Source: Chloroflexota bacterium
GTDB taxonomy: Bacteria; Chloroflexota; Anaerolineae; JAAYZQ01
DNA length: 64,000 bases
Direction of reading: 5' to 3'
NCBI GenBank assembly: GCA_018606645.1
Contig: JAGVRI010000010.1
Span: 1-64,000 of the forward strand
Position 1 is the stretch's first letter. The number at the start of each line of letters is the position of its first letter. Made by a program: the position numbers and the translations under genes. This document shows positions 20,334 to 29,208 of the stretch, in pieces. The notes beneath the pieces were generated by a model. It saw nothing but the letters and a program-made list of their open reading frames with translations, made no database searches and was not told where the DNA came from.

Positions 20334-21917
20334 ATGATCGAAGCGAAACGGATTATCCAGGCCACCACGGTGGTGACCCTGATCAGCCTGGTGGTAAAAG
20401 GCCTGGGGTTCCTCGAAAAGGTGCTGTTGGCCTACTTTTTCGGTACGGGCATCCAGGTCGACGCCTACCTGGTGGCGTTTAGCATCCCCTTCAGCGCCTT
20501 TATTGTCCTCCGCGAGGTGGTCAAGCCGTCCTTCCTGCCCACCTTTCTGCGCCTCCGACAAAGCTCCGAAGCGGATGGGTGGCGGTTATTCAGCGCCATT
20601 GGGGTGGTGCTGGTCATCTTCCTGGGCCTGGCCACGGTCGGGGGCATCTTCCTGGCCGACTCGATCATCTCGCTGGCTGCGCCCGGCTTTGGTCAGGAAC
20701 AGCGCCTCCTGACCGTACGCCTGGCGCGCATCGTCATGCCCGCCCTGTTCTTGCTGGGACTCTCGACCCTGACCACTGCCGCGCTCCACGCTCAGAAGCG
20801 ATTTGCCCTGCCCGCCCTGGGAGAAGCCAGCTTCCGCGCCGGACCGCTGGTTCTCCTGGGGCTGCTGGGGAGCGTGCCGGCGATGGCGTTCGGGGTGGTC
20901 CTAGGCACCATGGGCAAATTGGGCCTGGAGATGGCCGGCTTGCGCCGCTCTCTGCGGTCCATCCGTCCGGTCCTGGACCTGACCTTTGAGCCGGTGCGGA
21001 CGGTAGGCCGTCTGGCCGCGCCCCTGTTGGCTGGACTGTCCCTGTCGCTGTTTGTCGGCCCGCTGGTAGAGAATGCCTTTGCCAGCCGGGTGGGGGTGGG
21101 CGGGGTGTCGGCTCTGGCCTACGCCCGCAAGATCGCCGAGACCCTGACCACCCTCCTGCCCTACACCTTGGGATTGGTGCTGTTGCCCTTTTCCGCCGAG
21201 ATGGCGGCCAGCAGGGATTCAGAGTCGTTGGCGACGATGTTGAGGAATACGGTAAGGGCGTTGCTCCTCCTCTTCCTGCCCGTCACCATCGGTCTGATGG
21301 TCCTCCGCAAGCCGTTTATCCAGCTTCTCTTTGAACGAGGGGCCTTTGACGCCGCTTCGACCGAATTGACGATCGGGCCGCTCCTTTTCTACGCCCTGGC
21401 CCTGTTGCCGTTCGCTTTGGAAGTTGTCATCGTCCAGTTCTTTTACGCTCGCCAAGACACCCTCACCCCGGTGATCGCCGACATGGTCACCTTTGCCCTG
21501 AACGTGGCCTTGATCCCACCCCTCATGGCCGTCTGCGGCCTGGGAGGGATTGCCCTGGCGGCGACGATAGCGAAAACGGTAAAGGTCCTCTCCCTGTTGC
21601 TTCTCTTTCGGCGGCGAATCCCGGCCTTCCGACTGAAACCCCTGGCCCCCTTTACCGGACAAATGGTTCTGGCTTCCCTGTCCGCGGCCGGGGTGTTCCT
21701 CGCTCTGGGGCAGGCTCAGGACCAATTCCTCCTTGCCGGCGACCCGGGCTTGACCGGCCACCCGGTGATCCTGGCCGCGCACCTGGTGGTCAGCGGCCTA
21801 TTGGGCGGTGGGGTCTTTTACGCGGTGGCGTACTGGCTCCGGGTCGATGAGATGCATCTCCTCCAGCAACGGGCTGCCGCGTGGTGCCGGGCTGTGCTTC
21901 GGTCGGATCGCCGATAA
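20334..21917 (+). CDS. murJ: MurJ/MviN-family lipid II flippase
   Basis: This 527-residue protein has about fourteen hydrophobic segments and belongs to the MOP exporter superfamily. The opening ATTVVTLISLVVKGLGFLEKVLLAYFFGTG and REVVKPSFLPTF match MurJ, where the conserved arginines line the flippase cavity; LFERGAFD is another family motif. It would move lipid-linked peptidoglycan precursor to the outer face. It follows glmS by 65 bases, which pairs precursor supply with export. The ribosome site before the ATG at 20334 is weak. A flippase for another lipid-linked glycan is the main alternative. Confidence 0.83.
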   Translation: MIEAKRIIQATTVVTLISLVVKGLGFLEKVLLAYFFGTGIQVDAYLVAFSIPFSAFIVLREVVKPSFLPTFLRLRQSSEADGWRLFSAIGVVLVIFLGLATVGGIFLADSIISLAAPGFGQEQRLLTVRLARIVMPALFLLGLSTLTTAALHAQKRFALPALGEASFRAGPLVLLGLLGSVPAMAFGVVLGTMGKLGLEMAGLRRSLRSIRPVLDLTFEPVRTVGRLAAPLLAGLSLSLFVGPLVENAFASRVGVGGVSALAYARKIAETLTTLLPYTLGLVLLPFSAEMAASRDSESLATMLRNTVRALLLLFLPVTIGLMVLRKPFIQLLFERGAFDAASTELTIGPLLFYALALLPFALEVVIVQFFYARQDTLTPVIADMVTFALNVALIPPLMAVCGLGGIALAATIAKTVKVLSLLLLFRRRIPAFRLKPLAPFTGQMVLASLSAAGVFLALGQAQDQFLLAGDPGLTGHPVILAAHLVVSGLLGGGVFYAVAYWLRVDEMHLLQQRAAAWCRAVLRSDRR

Positions 21918-21995
21918 TTGCCATGCCTGGCAGGGCGCCACGAGGATGAGAATATGCAGGAACTGAGGGCTGAAGCCGCGCCTGGGGGGCGGCGG

Positions 21996-22147
21996 CCGGG
22001 CGTCCCCCGGCGGGGACGCGCGACGCAGCCTCCCGCAGGTTTGCAACCTGCGGGAGGCCATGAGCGGCTACTTTCGAAGGCCGGTGGGAGTGGAGCCTTC
22101 AGGCGGTTGACCGGGTAAAGCCTCGACTCCCGCACGCGGGGAGCGGT
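21996..22147. repeat. Back-to-back hairpins and short dispersed repeat copy C
   Basis: The 348-base gap between murJ and dtd holds three structures. A GCGTCCCC/GGGGACGC hairpin lies at about 22000-22019. A perfect 14-base-arm hairpin with loop TGC spans 22028-22058. Then comes copy C of the dispersed repeat (22083-22147), whose ends GGGAGTGGAG and CTCGACTCCC form an imperfect stem. Copy C matches 43380-43443 almost base for base. Nothing here looks coding. Confidence 0.65.
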
Positions 22148-22199
22148 CGATATTCATGGGATGAAATTTGTCCGCACGCCCCACTTTTGAGGGTCGGGT

Positions 22200-22228
22200 T
22201 TGACTTTTCGCCAGTCAACGGCTAGAAT
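22200..22228 (+). promoter_or_regulatory. Promoter of dtd
   Basis: TTGACT (22200-22205), 17 bases, TAGAAT (22223-22228), 37 bases before the dtd start codon. Confidence 0.65.
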
Positions 22229-22265
22229 GAGTGCTCGAATCCACGGGTCAGGAAGATGAGCTGCC

Positions 22266-22721
22266 ATGCGAGCCGTGATCCAGCGCGTACAGAAAGGTCA
22301 GGTCTCGGTAGAGGGTCAGGTTTTGGGCCGGATCGGACCCGGTCTGGTCATTCTCCTGGGAGTAGGGCATGGCGACGGTCGAACGGAGGCGGACCGCCTG
22401 GCGGCCAAGATCGCCAATCTGCGCATCTTTGCCGATGCGGAAGGGAAAACCAACCTCTCTTTGCTGGATGTAGGGGGAGAGGCGTTGGTGATCTCGCAGT
22501 TTACTCTGTATGCAGACTGTCGCAAGGGGCGCCGGCCGGGCTTTACCGACGCCGCCCTGCCGGATGTCGCCGCTCCTCTGGTGGACTATTTCGCCGAACG
22601 GTTGCGGCAAGAAGGCGTGCGCCGCGTGGAGACCGGCCGATTCGGGGCGGTCATGCTCGTCGAGATCCATAACGACGGGCCGTTTACCCTCTTTTTGGAC
22701 AGCGAGGACCTGACCCGATGA
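22266..22721 (+). CDS. dtd: D-aminoacyl-tRNA deacylase
   Basis: This 151-residue cytoplasmic enzyme hydrolyses D-amino acids wrongly attached to tRNA. It starts [17 protein letters not shown], carries the [17 protein letters not shown] block that contains the active-site threonine, and ends with [14 protein letters not shown], the cross-subunit Gly-cis-Pro motif (NxGP) that excludes L-amino acids. Length is exactly that of the family. It is followed after 82 bases by the pyrimidine genes in the same direction. No deviation from the family is seen. Confidence 0.95.
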   Translation: MRAVIQRVQKGQVSVEGQVLGRIGPGLVILLGVGHGDGRTEADRLAAKIANLRIFADAEGKTNLSLLDVGGEALVISQFTLYADCRKGRRPGFTDAALPDVAAPLVDYFAERLRQEGVRRVETGRFGAVMLVEIHNDGPFTLFLDSEDLTR

Positions 22722-22803
22722 GCAGCGCCCGATCCTGTTCAGACCGACAGGTTGGACACTTGCGAAATGGCCAGAGCCAGGCCACGTTGAAACAAGGAGG
22801 ACC

Positions 22804-24204
22804 ATGGGATTCTATCAATGGTTAACCGAGACCGCGATCCGGAATGACAGCCTGCTGTGCGTGGGATTGGACCCCCGGCCCGACCGGTTGCCTCCCGGCG
22901 AGACCCTGCTCGACCTGAACCGCCGCATTGTGGATGCCACCCGCGATCTGGTGTGCGCCTACAAGCCCAACGCCGCCTTTTACGAAGCGGCGGGGACCGC
23001 GGGCCTGGAAGCATTGCGCCAAACGGTGGCCTATATTCACGACACGGCAGCGGTCCCGGTCATTTTGGATGCAAAGCGGGGCGATATCGGTTCGACGGCT
23101 GAAGCGTATGCCCGCGCTGTGTTTGACGTGTGGGGAGGGGACGCGGTCACGGTCAACCCCTACCTGGGCGGGGATTCGATCGCGCCCTTTACCGCCTACC
23201 GGGACCGGGGGGTCTTTGTCCTGTGTCACACCTCCAACGCAGGGGCAACCGATCTACAGACCCTTCCCTGCCCGGATCGGCCTCTGTACGAAGTGGTCGC
23301 CGAGAAAGCCGTCTCCTGGGGCGTGGGGCTGGTTGTCGGCGCCACCTACCCGCAGGCCCTGGCCCGGGTCCGGTCCCTGGCCCCGGAAGCGTGGATCTTG
23401 CTGCCCGGGGTGGGCGCCCAGGGCGGGGACCTGGAGGCAGCCCTGGAGGCCGGGCTGCGAGCCGACGGACTGGGCCTTATCGTCAATTCATCGCGCGAGA
23501 TCCTCTACGCCAGCGACCCCCGGCAGGCGGCATGGAATCTGCGAGAACGGATCAATGCTGTCCGCTCCCGTTTCTCGCCGCCCCGACCCGATCCTCGCGC
23601 CCAATTGATCCTCGCCTTGGCCGATATTGGGGCGATCCAGTTCGGTGATTTCGTCCTGGCCTCCGGCAAGAAATCGCCCATCTATATCGATCTGCGCCTC
23701 CTGGCCTCCTACCCGGAGGTACTGCGCCAGGTGGCTCATGCCTACGTGGCCCTGATCCGCCGCCAGGTGGATCTTGGCGACCGGCCTTCATCGGCCCGTC
23801 TGGCGGCTATTCCCTATGCGGCGCTGCCCATCGGCACCGCCGTGGCGCTGGAGCTGGGCATGCCTCTCATCTATCCGCGCAAAGAGGTCAAGAGCCATGG
23901 GACGGCGCGGCAGATCGAGGGCGCATACCAACCCGGCGACCGGGCGATCGTCCTGGACGATCTGATCACCACCGGCGGCAGCAAGTTGGCGGCGATTGAG
24001 CCGTTGCAGGCGGCCGGGCTGGAGGTCCGGGATGTTGTCGTGTTGATCGACCGGGAGCAGGGCGGGCGCGAGGAATTGGAGATGGCCGGCTACCGACTCC
24101 ATGCCGTGTTGCGGCTGAGTGAAATGCTGGATGTGCTGGTCGAGGCGGGGCGGATCGACCATCAGCTTCGGGAGCAGGTCCTTACATTCCTCCGGGAAGG
24201 GTGA
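22804..24204 (+). CDS. PyrF-PyrE fusion: OMP decarboxylase and orotate phosphoribosyltransferase
   Basis: The 466-residue protein carries the last two enzymes of UMP synthesis in one chain. Residues 1-265 are a type-2 orotidine-5'-phosphate decarboxylase ([13 protein letters not shown], catalytic [15 protein letters not shown]). Residues about 275-466 are an orotate phosphoribosyltransferase, with the PRPP-binding loop [12 protein letters not shown] and the [10 protein letters not shown] segment. This order is the reverse of animal UMP synthase. The ATG has AAGGAGGACC upstream. Its TGA overlaps the GTG start of pyrD, beginning a coupled pyrimidine group. Confidence 0.92.
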   Translation: MGFYQWLTETAIRNDSLLCVGLDPRPDRLPPGETLLDLNRRIVDATRDLVCAYKPNAAFYEAAGTAGLEALRQTVAYIHDTAAVPVILDAKRGDIGSTAEAYARAVFDVWGGDAVTVNPYLGGDSIAPFTAYRDRGVFVLCHTSNAGATDLQTLPCPDRPLYEVVAEKAVSWGVGLVVGATYPQALARVRSLAPEAWILLPGVGAQGGDLEAALEAGLRADGLGLIVNSSREILYASDPRQAAWNLRERINAVRSRFSPPRPDPRAQLILALADIGAIQFGDFVLASGKKSPIYIDLRLLASYPEVLRQVAHAYVALIRRQVDLGDRPSSARLAAIPYAALPIGTAVALELGMPLIYPRKEVKSHGTARQIEGAYQPGDRAIVLDDLITTGGSKLAAIEPLQAAGLEVRDVVVLIDREQGGREELEMAGYRLHAVLRLSEMLDVLVEAGRIDHQLREQVLTFLREG

Positions 24205-25136
24205 CCTTGGCCGATTTGGGCGTCTCACTGTGCGGCATCCACCTGCCCAACCCCCTCATCCTGGCCAGTGGCATCCTGGGGACCGAGGCGAAGCTGATGG
24301 CCCGCGTGGCCCGAGCCGGGGCGGGCGCGGTGACGGCCAAATCGTGTAGCCTGCTGCCCCGGCGCGGCCATCCCAATCCCACCGTGCTGGCCTGGGAGCA
24401 TGGCCTGATCAACGCGGTCGGATTGGCCAATCCGGGGGTCGAGGCCGAAGTGAAAGAACTGCGGCAGGCGCGGGCGCTGCTCCAGCCGCTGGGAACGGCG
24501 CTGATCGCCAGCATCTTTGCCGACACGGTCGAGCACTTTGCCCAGGTGGCCGCCCTGGTGATCGAGGCCGGGCCGGACCTTCTCGAAGTGAACATTTCCT
24601 GCCCGAACGTGCACGATGAATTTGGAACCCCCTTTGCCGCCGATCGCGGAGCAGCCGCCGAGGTGACCGCAGCCGTCAAAGAGGCCGCGGCCGGCAGGGT
24701 GCCGGTCTTGATCAAGCTCTCCCCCAACGTGTCCGATATTGCGGCCATTGCCCGGGCGGTGGAAGCGGCCGAGGCCGATGGGATCAGCGCCATCAACACC
24801 GTAACCGGGATGGTGATCGACCTCCACGCGCGACGGCCAATTCTGGCGAACCGCAGCGGCGGTCTATCCGGGCCGGCCATTCATCCTCTGGCGGTGCGCT
24901 GCGTCTATGACATCTATGAGGCCGTCCGCCTGCCGATTGTCGGCATCGGTGGGGTGAGCAGTGGACGGGACGCCATCGAGATGATCATGGCCGGCGCTAC
25001 CGCGGTGGGCATCGGGTCGGCGGTATATGAGGAAGGGCCGGAGGTGTTCGGTCGGATTCTCCGCGAAATGGCCGACCTCATGGCTGAACTGGGGTACGAG
25101 CGCGTGGAGCAGATGCGAGGAGTGGCCCATTGGTGA
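24201..25136 (+). CDS. pyrD: Dihydroorotate dehydrogenase, class 1B catalytic subunit
   Basis: The 311-residue FMN enzyme oxidises dihydroorotate to orotate. It has the class-1 opening [51 protein letters not shown] with the catalytic cysteine region, [13 protein letters not shown], and the FMN phosphate site [20 protein letters not shown]. The GTG start overlaps the stop of the PyrF-PyrE fusion by four bases. The next gene encodes the PyrK electron-transfer subunit, so this is the NAD-dependent 1B type rather than the fumarate type. Confidence 0.93.
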   Translation: MTLADLGVSLCGIHLPNPLILASGILGTEAKLMARVARAGAGAVTAKSCSLLPRRGHPNPTVLAWEHGLINAVGLANPGVEAEVKELRQARALLQPLGTALIASIFADTVEHFAQVAALVIEAGPDLLEVNISCPNVHDEFGTPFAADRGAAAEVTAAVKEAAAGRVPVLIKLSPNVSDIAAIARAVEAAEADGISAINTVTGMVIDLHARRPILANRSGGLSGPAIHPLAVRCVYDIYEAVRLPIVGIGGVSSGRDAIEMIMAGATAVGIGSAVYEEGPEVFGRILREMADLMAELGYERVEQMRGVAHW

Positions 25137-25906
25137 AACCCAGCCTGCCTCAGGTAGCCCGGATTGTGCAGATCGTGGACGAAAGTCCCAGAGTGCGCAC
25201 TCTGGTCTTTGACCTCTCGATGGCGGCCGATCCGGGCCAATTTGTCATGGCCTGGCTCCCCGGCGTGGATGAGAAACCGTTCAGCCTGATGAGGGCTCAG
25301 CCAGTGACCCTGACCATTGCCCGGGTCGGGCCGTTCAGTTCCGCCGTCCACCGTTTGGGCGTCGGCGACCGCCTTTGGTTGCGTGGCCCTCTCGGCCAGC
25401 CTTTCATCTTGCCCCCCATCGAGGCAGGCCAGCCGCCAGCCGGAGGGACGAACGGCGAAGCCCTTCTGTTGGTGGCGGGAGGCTGTGGAGTCGCACCTCT
25501 TCATTTCCTGGCCGAGCGCGCCCGCGCGCAGGGCTGGGAGGTGTGGGTGGTCATCGGCGCGCAGACCGCAGCCGATGTGATCCTGGCCAACCGATTCGCT
25601 GCGCTGGGGGCGCAGGTGCGGATCGCCACCGAAGATGGTTCACGGGGAGAGCAAGGGCTCGCCACCGATGCGGCAGAGCGGTTGCTGCATTCCACCCGCT
25701 TCCGGATGGTGTACGCCTGCGGTCCAGAGCCGATGCTGGAAGCAGTCGAAGGATTGGCGCAGCGTTATCGCCTTCCCGCCCAACTGAGCTATGAGCGGTA
25801 CATGCGCTGTGGGTTTGGCGTGTGCGGCTCCTGCAGCCGAGACGGGTGGTTAGTATGCCGGGACGGACCGGTCCGGCAGGTAGAGATTCAGCGAGAGGAA
25901 AGATGA
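25133..25906 (+). CDS. pyrK: Dihydroorotate dehydrogenase electron-transfer subunit
   Basis: This subunit of about 257 residues passes electrons from PyrD to NAD through FAD and a 2Fe-2S cluster. A ferredoxin-reductase-like FAD domain (FSLMRA, VGPFSSAVHRL) is followed by an NAD domain (LLVAGGCGVAPLHFLAERA). A C-terminal cysteine cluster, MRCGFGVCGSC then VC, is typical of PyrK. The start is a GTG at 25133 overlapping the pyrD stop; a TTG one codon earlier is nearly as good. Its stop overlaps the ATG of malQ. Confidence 0.92.
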   Translation: MKPSLPQVARIVQIVDESPRVRTLVFDLSMAADPGQFVMAWLPGVDEKPFSLMRAQPVTLTIARVGPFSSAVHRLGVGDRLWLRGPLGQPFILPPIEAGQPPAGGTNGEALLLVAGGCGVAPLHFLAERARAQGWEVWVVIGAQTAADVILANRFAALGAQVRIATEDGSRGEQGLATDAAERLLHSTRFRMVYACGPEPMLEAVEGLAQRYRLPAQLSYERYMRCGFGVCGSCSRDGWLVCRDGPVRQVEIQREER

Positions 25907-27435
25907 TGAAGTTTCCCCGATGCAGTGGAATCGTGATGCATGTCACCTCACTCCCCGGCCGATTTGGCATCGGCGATTTGGGTGAGGAAGCCTACCGTTT
26001 CGTGGATTTTTTGGCCGAGGCCGGCCAATCCTATTGGCAGGTGCTTCCCCTGAGTCCGACCGGCTACGGGGATTCGCCCTACCAGGGTTTGTCCGCCTTT
26101 GCCGGGAACCCGTTGCTCATCAGCCCAGAGAAGTTGGTGGAGATCGGTCATCTGGCGGCCTCGGACCTCGACCCGGCGCTGGTTCCGCCCTTTCCCGCCG
26201 ATCGGGTGGACTTTGGGCCAGTCATCCGCTACAAGACCGGGTTGCTGGAGCGGGCGTATGCTCGCTTTTGCGCCCAGGCGCCGGCCGACCAGAAAGAAGC
26301 GTTCGACCGTTTTTGTGTCGAGCAGGCTTCCTGGCTGGATGACCTGGCGCTGTTCATGGCTCTGAAAGAAGCCCACGGTCTGCGGCCCTGGCACGAATGG
26401 GAGCCTGAACTGGTCACCCGCCAGCCGCAAGCCCTGGCCCGCTGGCACGACAGGCTGGCCGACGCCATTCAGGCCCAGAAGTATCGCCAGTGGCAGTTCT
26501 TTGAACAGTGGTTGGCGCTGAAGCGCTACGCCAACGAGAAGGGCATTCGCCTCATCGGGGACATCCCGATCTTTGTCGCCCTGGATAGCACCGACGTCTG
26601 GGCCAACGCCCATCTCTTTCATCTGGACGAACACCGCCAACCCACGGTCGTCTCGGGAGTGCCGCCCGATTACTATAGCGAGACCGGGCAGTTGTGGGGA
26701 CACCCGCTCTACCGGTGGGAGGTGATGGCCGACGACGGCTATCGCTGGTGGATCGACCGCTTTCGCATGGCGTTCACCCAGGCCGATGTGGTGCGCATCG
26801 ATCATTTTCGGGGATTCTACAACTATTGGGAGGTCCCCGCCGGCGAGAAAACGGCGGTCAAGGGGCGCTGGTTGTACGGTCCCGGCGCCGATCTCTTTGA
26901 TGCCGTCACCCGGGCGCTGGGCGAAGTCGCCATCATCGCCGAAGACCTGGGCGATTTCGATCGCGAATCGCGGGCCGGGGTGGATGCGTTGCAGGCCCGC
27001 TTCGGTTACCCGGGCATGAAGGTGCTCACCTTTGCCTTCGGCTCTGGCCCGACCCATCCGTTCCTGCCCCATAATTATACCCGCGACTATGTGGTATACA
27101 CCAGCTCTCACGACAGCGATACGGTCGTGGGCTGGTACCGCAATGGCTCCACCGAATCGGAGCGCGACTATGTGCGGCGGTATCTGGGCCGGGATGGCTC
27201 CGATATTGCCTGGGACCTGATCCGCCTAGCCTGGGCTTCAGTAGCCAATACGGCCATGGCCCCGGTTCAGGACCTGCTTAGCCTGGGCTCGGAGGCCCGT
27301 ATGAACACGCCGAGCACCCTGGGCCCACCCAATTGGTGCTGGCGGCTGCGGCCAGGCGAACTCACGCCGGCGGTGGCCGAGCGGCTCCTGGAACTGACCA
27401 CGATCTACGGTCGGGCGATTCGGACCGGTGTCTAG
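25903..27435 (+). CDS. malQ: 4-alpha-glucanotransferase (amylomaltase)
   Basis: This 510-residue GH77 enzyme transfers alpha-1,4-glucan segments between maltodextrins. The opening SGIVMHVTSLPGRFGIGDLG and LPLSPTGYGDSPYQ are typical. The catalytic nucleophile lies in VRIDHFRGF, the acid/base in IIAEDLGD, and the third carboxylate in SSHDSDTVVGWY. Length is that of bacterial MalQ. Two ATGs in tandem (25903, 25906) follow GAGAGG; the first overlaps the pyrK stop. No starch-related neighbour is present, so its place after the pyr genes is probably only shared transcription. Confidence 0.93.
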   Translation: MMKFPRCSGIVMHVTSLPGRFGIGDLGEEAYRFVDFLAEAGQSYWQVLPLSPTGYGDSPYQGLSAFAGNPLLISPEKLVEIGHLAASDLDPALVPPFPADRVDFGPVIRYKTGLLERAYARFCAQAPADQKEAFDRFCVEQASWLDDLALFMALKEAHGLRPWHEWEPELVTRQPQALARWHDRLADAIQAQKYRQWQFFEQWLALKRYANEKGIRLIGDIPIFVALDSTDVWANAHLFHLDEHRQPTVVSGVPPDYYSETGQLWGHPLYRWEVMADDGYRWWIDRFRMAFTQADVVRIDHFRGFYNYWEVPAGEKTAVKGRWLYGPGADLFDAVTRALGEVAIIAEDLGDFDRESRAGVDALQARFGYPGMKVLTFAFGSGPTHPFLPHNYTRDYVVYTSSHDSDTVVGWYRNGSTESERDYVRRYLGRDGSDIAWDLIRLAWASVANTAMAPVQDLLSLGSEARMNTPSTLGPPNWCWRLRPGELTPAVAERLLELTTIYGRAIRTGV

Positions 27436-27436
27436 A

Positions 27437-28327
27437 ATGTCCCTGGGCCCGCTCCTGGTCGTCAGCGCTGCCGTTCTGTGGTCCACTTCCGGCCTGTTCA
27501 TCCGCTGGACGGTGGCCGGCAGCGGGTTTTCGGCGTTGAGCCTGGCCTTCGGTCGAGACCTGACAACCGCCCTTTGCCTGCTGGGCGGTCTGGCGCTCTT
27601 CCGTCCGGCCTGGCTTCGCGTCGAACGGCAGCACCTGCCCTGGCTGGCCGCATTGGGGGTGGTCGGGATCGGCACGTTCCATGTCCTGTGGAACCTGTCG
27701 ATGCTCCACCTGGGCTACCCGGTGGCGACGGTGATGCTCTGTTCCTCTCCGGCCTTTGTCAGTGTGATGGCCCGGCTCCTGTATGGCGAGCCGTTAACCC
27801 GCACCAAAATCGTGGCCATCCTTCTGGCGCTTACCGGCTGCGTACTGGTCGCCGGCAAAGAAGAACTGGCGGGCGTGGAATGGACGGCCGGGGCGCTGAT
27901 CCTGGGCCTGGGCACGGCGCTGGCCTACGGCGGGTTCAGTTTGTTTGGACGGAAGGTCGCCCGTCGCTACTCGCCGTGGACGGTGCTGACCTATGGATTT
28001 AGCTTTGGCGCCCTGGTGCTGTTTCCCATCCAGTTTTTCATCGCTCCTCCCTGGCCGGTGCCGCCCCAAAACTGGCTCTGGTTTGGAGGGTTGGTGTTGC
28101 CCGCGACCATTGTGCCCTTTGCCCTGTACGTGGCCGGGTTGCGGCGCCTGCCGGCCAGTGTCGCCAGCATTTTGGTCACCTCCGAGGTCGCCTTTGGCGC
28201 CCTGGTCGGCTACCTGTTCTTTGGCGAACAACTGCGGGAATGGCAGATCGCCGGAGCGGGGCTGGTGATCGCCGGGGTGATCCTGATCGCCGTCACCACC
28301 AGGGAGAACCAGGCCCCGGCCTCATGA
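27437..28327 (+). CDS. EamA/DMT family transporter
   Basis: The 296-residue protein has ten hydrophobic segments in two repeats of five, the layout of EamA transporters. Each half ends with a helix followed by a short cytoplasmic loop (YGEPLTRTKIVAILLALTGC and FFGEQLREWQIAGAGLVIAGV), the usual family pattern. It probably moves an amino acid or other small metabolite across the inner membrane. I used the ATG one base after the malQ stop; a GTG three codons earlier overlaps malQ. The substrate cannot be read from the sequence. Confidence 0.85.
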   Translation: MSLGPLLVVSAAVLWSTSGLFIRWTVAGSGFSALSLAFGRDLTTALCLLGGLALFRPAWLRVERQHLPWLAALGVVGIGTFHVLWNLSMLHLGYPVATVMLCSSPAFVSVMARLLYGEPLTRTKIVAILLALTGCVLVAGKEELAGVEWTAGALILGLGTALAYGGFSLFGRKVARRYSPWTVLTYGFSFGALVLFPIQFFIAPPWPVPPQNWLWFGGLVLPATIVPFALYVAGLRRLPASVASILVTSEVAFGALVGYLFFGEQLREWQIAGAGLVIAGVILIAVTTRENQAPAS

Positions 28328-28401
28328 ACCGGTCTGCAAGGCCCGTAGGCGTCAAATGGAACGGGTGCCTTTCTGGATGGCAATAAGGGTCGCTGAAGAC
28401 C

Positions 28402-28448
28402 CCGCCTGAAGGCTCCACTCCCTGTGCCCGGGAGTGGAGCTTCAGCGG
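28402..28448. repeat. Dispersed repeat as a near-perfect hairpin, copy E
   Basis: CTGAAGGCTCCACTCCC (28406-28422) and GGGAGTGGAGCTTCAG (28430-28445) form a long stem with one unpaired base. It lies between the EamA gene and tRNA-Arg. It shares the GGGAGTGGAG core with the other four copies and could also act as a terminator for the pyr-malQ transcript. The rest of 28328-28569 shows nothing else. Confidence 0.6.
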
Positions 28449-28569
28449 GATGGCTGGCTCCGCCTTAACGCTGCGCAAATGAGGGTGGGCGGGCGGGTGC
28501 ATTACCTTTGCGTGCCTGCCTTCACACTCCCGAAGTTACGAGACATCAAAACTCTTGACGCCGGCATTT

Positions 28570-28598
28570 TTGCCAAATCGGTGGGGTTGTGCTACACT
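28570..28598 (+). promoter_or_regulatory. Promoter of tRNA-Arg
   Basis: TTGCCA (28570-28575), 17 bases, TACACT (28593-28598), 14 bases before the first tRNA base. Confidence 0.65.
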
Positions 28599-28612
28599 AT
28601 GGCAAGATGCAG

Positions 28613-28684
28613 GCCCCCGTAGCTCAGAGGATAGAGCAGCGGCCTCCGGAGCCGTGTGCGGGCGTTCGAGTCGCCCCGGGGGTA
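28613..28684 (+). tRNA. tRNA-Arg(CCG)
   Basis: A complete 72-base cloverleaf can be drawn: acceptor GCCCCCG/CGGGGGT (one G-T end pair), D stem GCTC/GAGC, anticodon stem GCGGC/GCCGT around CTCCGGA with anticodon CCG, and T stem GGGCG/CGCCC around TTCGAGT. The CCA end is not encoded. It reads CGG codons. Bases 28649-28686 are repeated perfectly at 45018-45055, so the gene has served as an integration site and still reads as intact. Confidence 0.93.
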
Positions 28685-28686
28685 TT
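28649..28686 (+). other. attL-like site: 3' half of tRNA-Arg
   Basis: This 38-base segment covers the tRNA from just 3' of the anticodon to two bases past the discriminator. It is identical to 45018-45055 in the same orientation. The intact tRNA at this end and the orphan 3' half at the other is the standard product of integrase-mediated insertion at a tRNA 3' end. Confidence 0.8.
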
Positions 28687-28794
28687 GTACTTTGCTGTAG
28701 GCACGGTTCTCCCTTCGGTAGCGCTTCCGAGGCCAGTGTCGGCGGCGCTGTGGGCCGTCTCGGTCGCTTTGCGGTCCCCCACCTTGAGGCAATC

Positions 28795-29004
28795 TCACCA
28801 GCCGAGGCCAAGGAGGGCGTAGGTCAGAAAGGCGCCCAGAGCAAACGCCGCCAATGCCAGCAGAACCAACAGCGCGCTATCGAGAGAGGCAGCTTGGGCC
28901 TCATCCTGGTACCGCCGGAGCCGCAGGAGGCCCCATGTTACCAGGCCCAGCACAAGTCCAACCAGCAGGCTGAGCAGCAACGGGATCGGAACCGTGGGCG
29001 TCAT
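28795..29004 (-). CDS. Two-pass small membrane protein of the island
   Basis: I do not recognise this 69-residue protein. It has two hydrophobic helices (about residues 7-26 and 44-66) joined by a short charged cytoplasmic-type loop RLRRYQDEAQ. The ATG is preceded by AAAGGA at suitable spacing. Its promoter at 29120-29186 carries the same 11-base-spaced boxes as the P-type ATPase and M50 operon promoters, which ties it to the island regulon. A small regulatory or accessory membrane peptide is a reasonable guess. Confidence 0.65.
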   Translation of the reverse strand: MTPTVPIPLLLSLLVGLVLGLVTWGLLRLRRYQDEAQAASLDSALLVLLALAAFALGAFLTYALLGLGW

Positions 29005-29119
29005 TGTCGATCCTTTCTATCGGTATTTCGCCCCCGGTACAGCCCACTGGTCTCTCTCTACGTGTGCCTCAAGCATTGTCATTACCATATCCCCACCCTC
29101 CTGGGTATTTGGTCCCATG

Positions 29120-29186
29120 AGTATAGCACGCATGAGGCCGGCGCGTCCTTGCGCCGGCCGATCGACCACCTTACGTTCGCCTTAAG
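29120..29186 (-). promoter_or_regulatory. Island regulon promoter 1 (small membrane gene)
   Basis: Read on the minus strand, boxes start at 29186 (CTTAAGG), 29175 (CGTAAGG) and 29164 (CGATCGG), 11 bases apart; the third is degenerate. Sixteen bases after the third box start comes GGACGC (29148 to 29143, preceded by AA), then 17 bases, then TATACT (29125 to 29120). These distances equal those at 31792 and 34747. The leader to the start codon is about 110 bases. Confidence 0.65.
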
Positions 29187-29208
29187 GCGGGGAGTTATGG
29201 TATGTGTG

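Noticed and set aside
28685-28794. Search for an integrase gene next to the tRNA
   Set aside because: The 110 bases beside the tRNA and all other island frames lack tyrosine- or serine-recombinase motifs.
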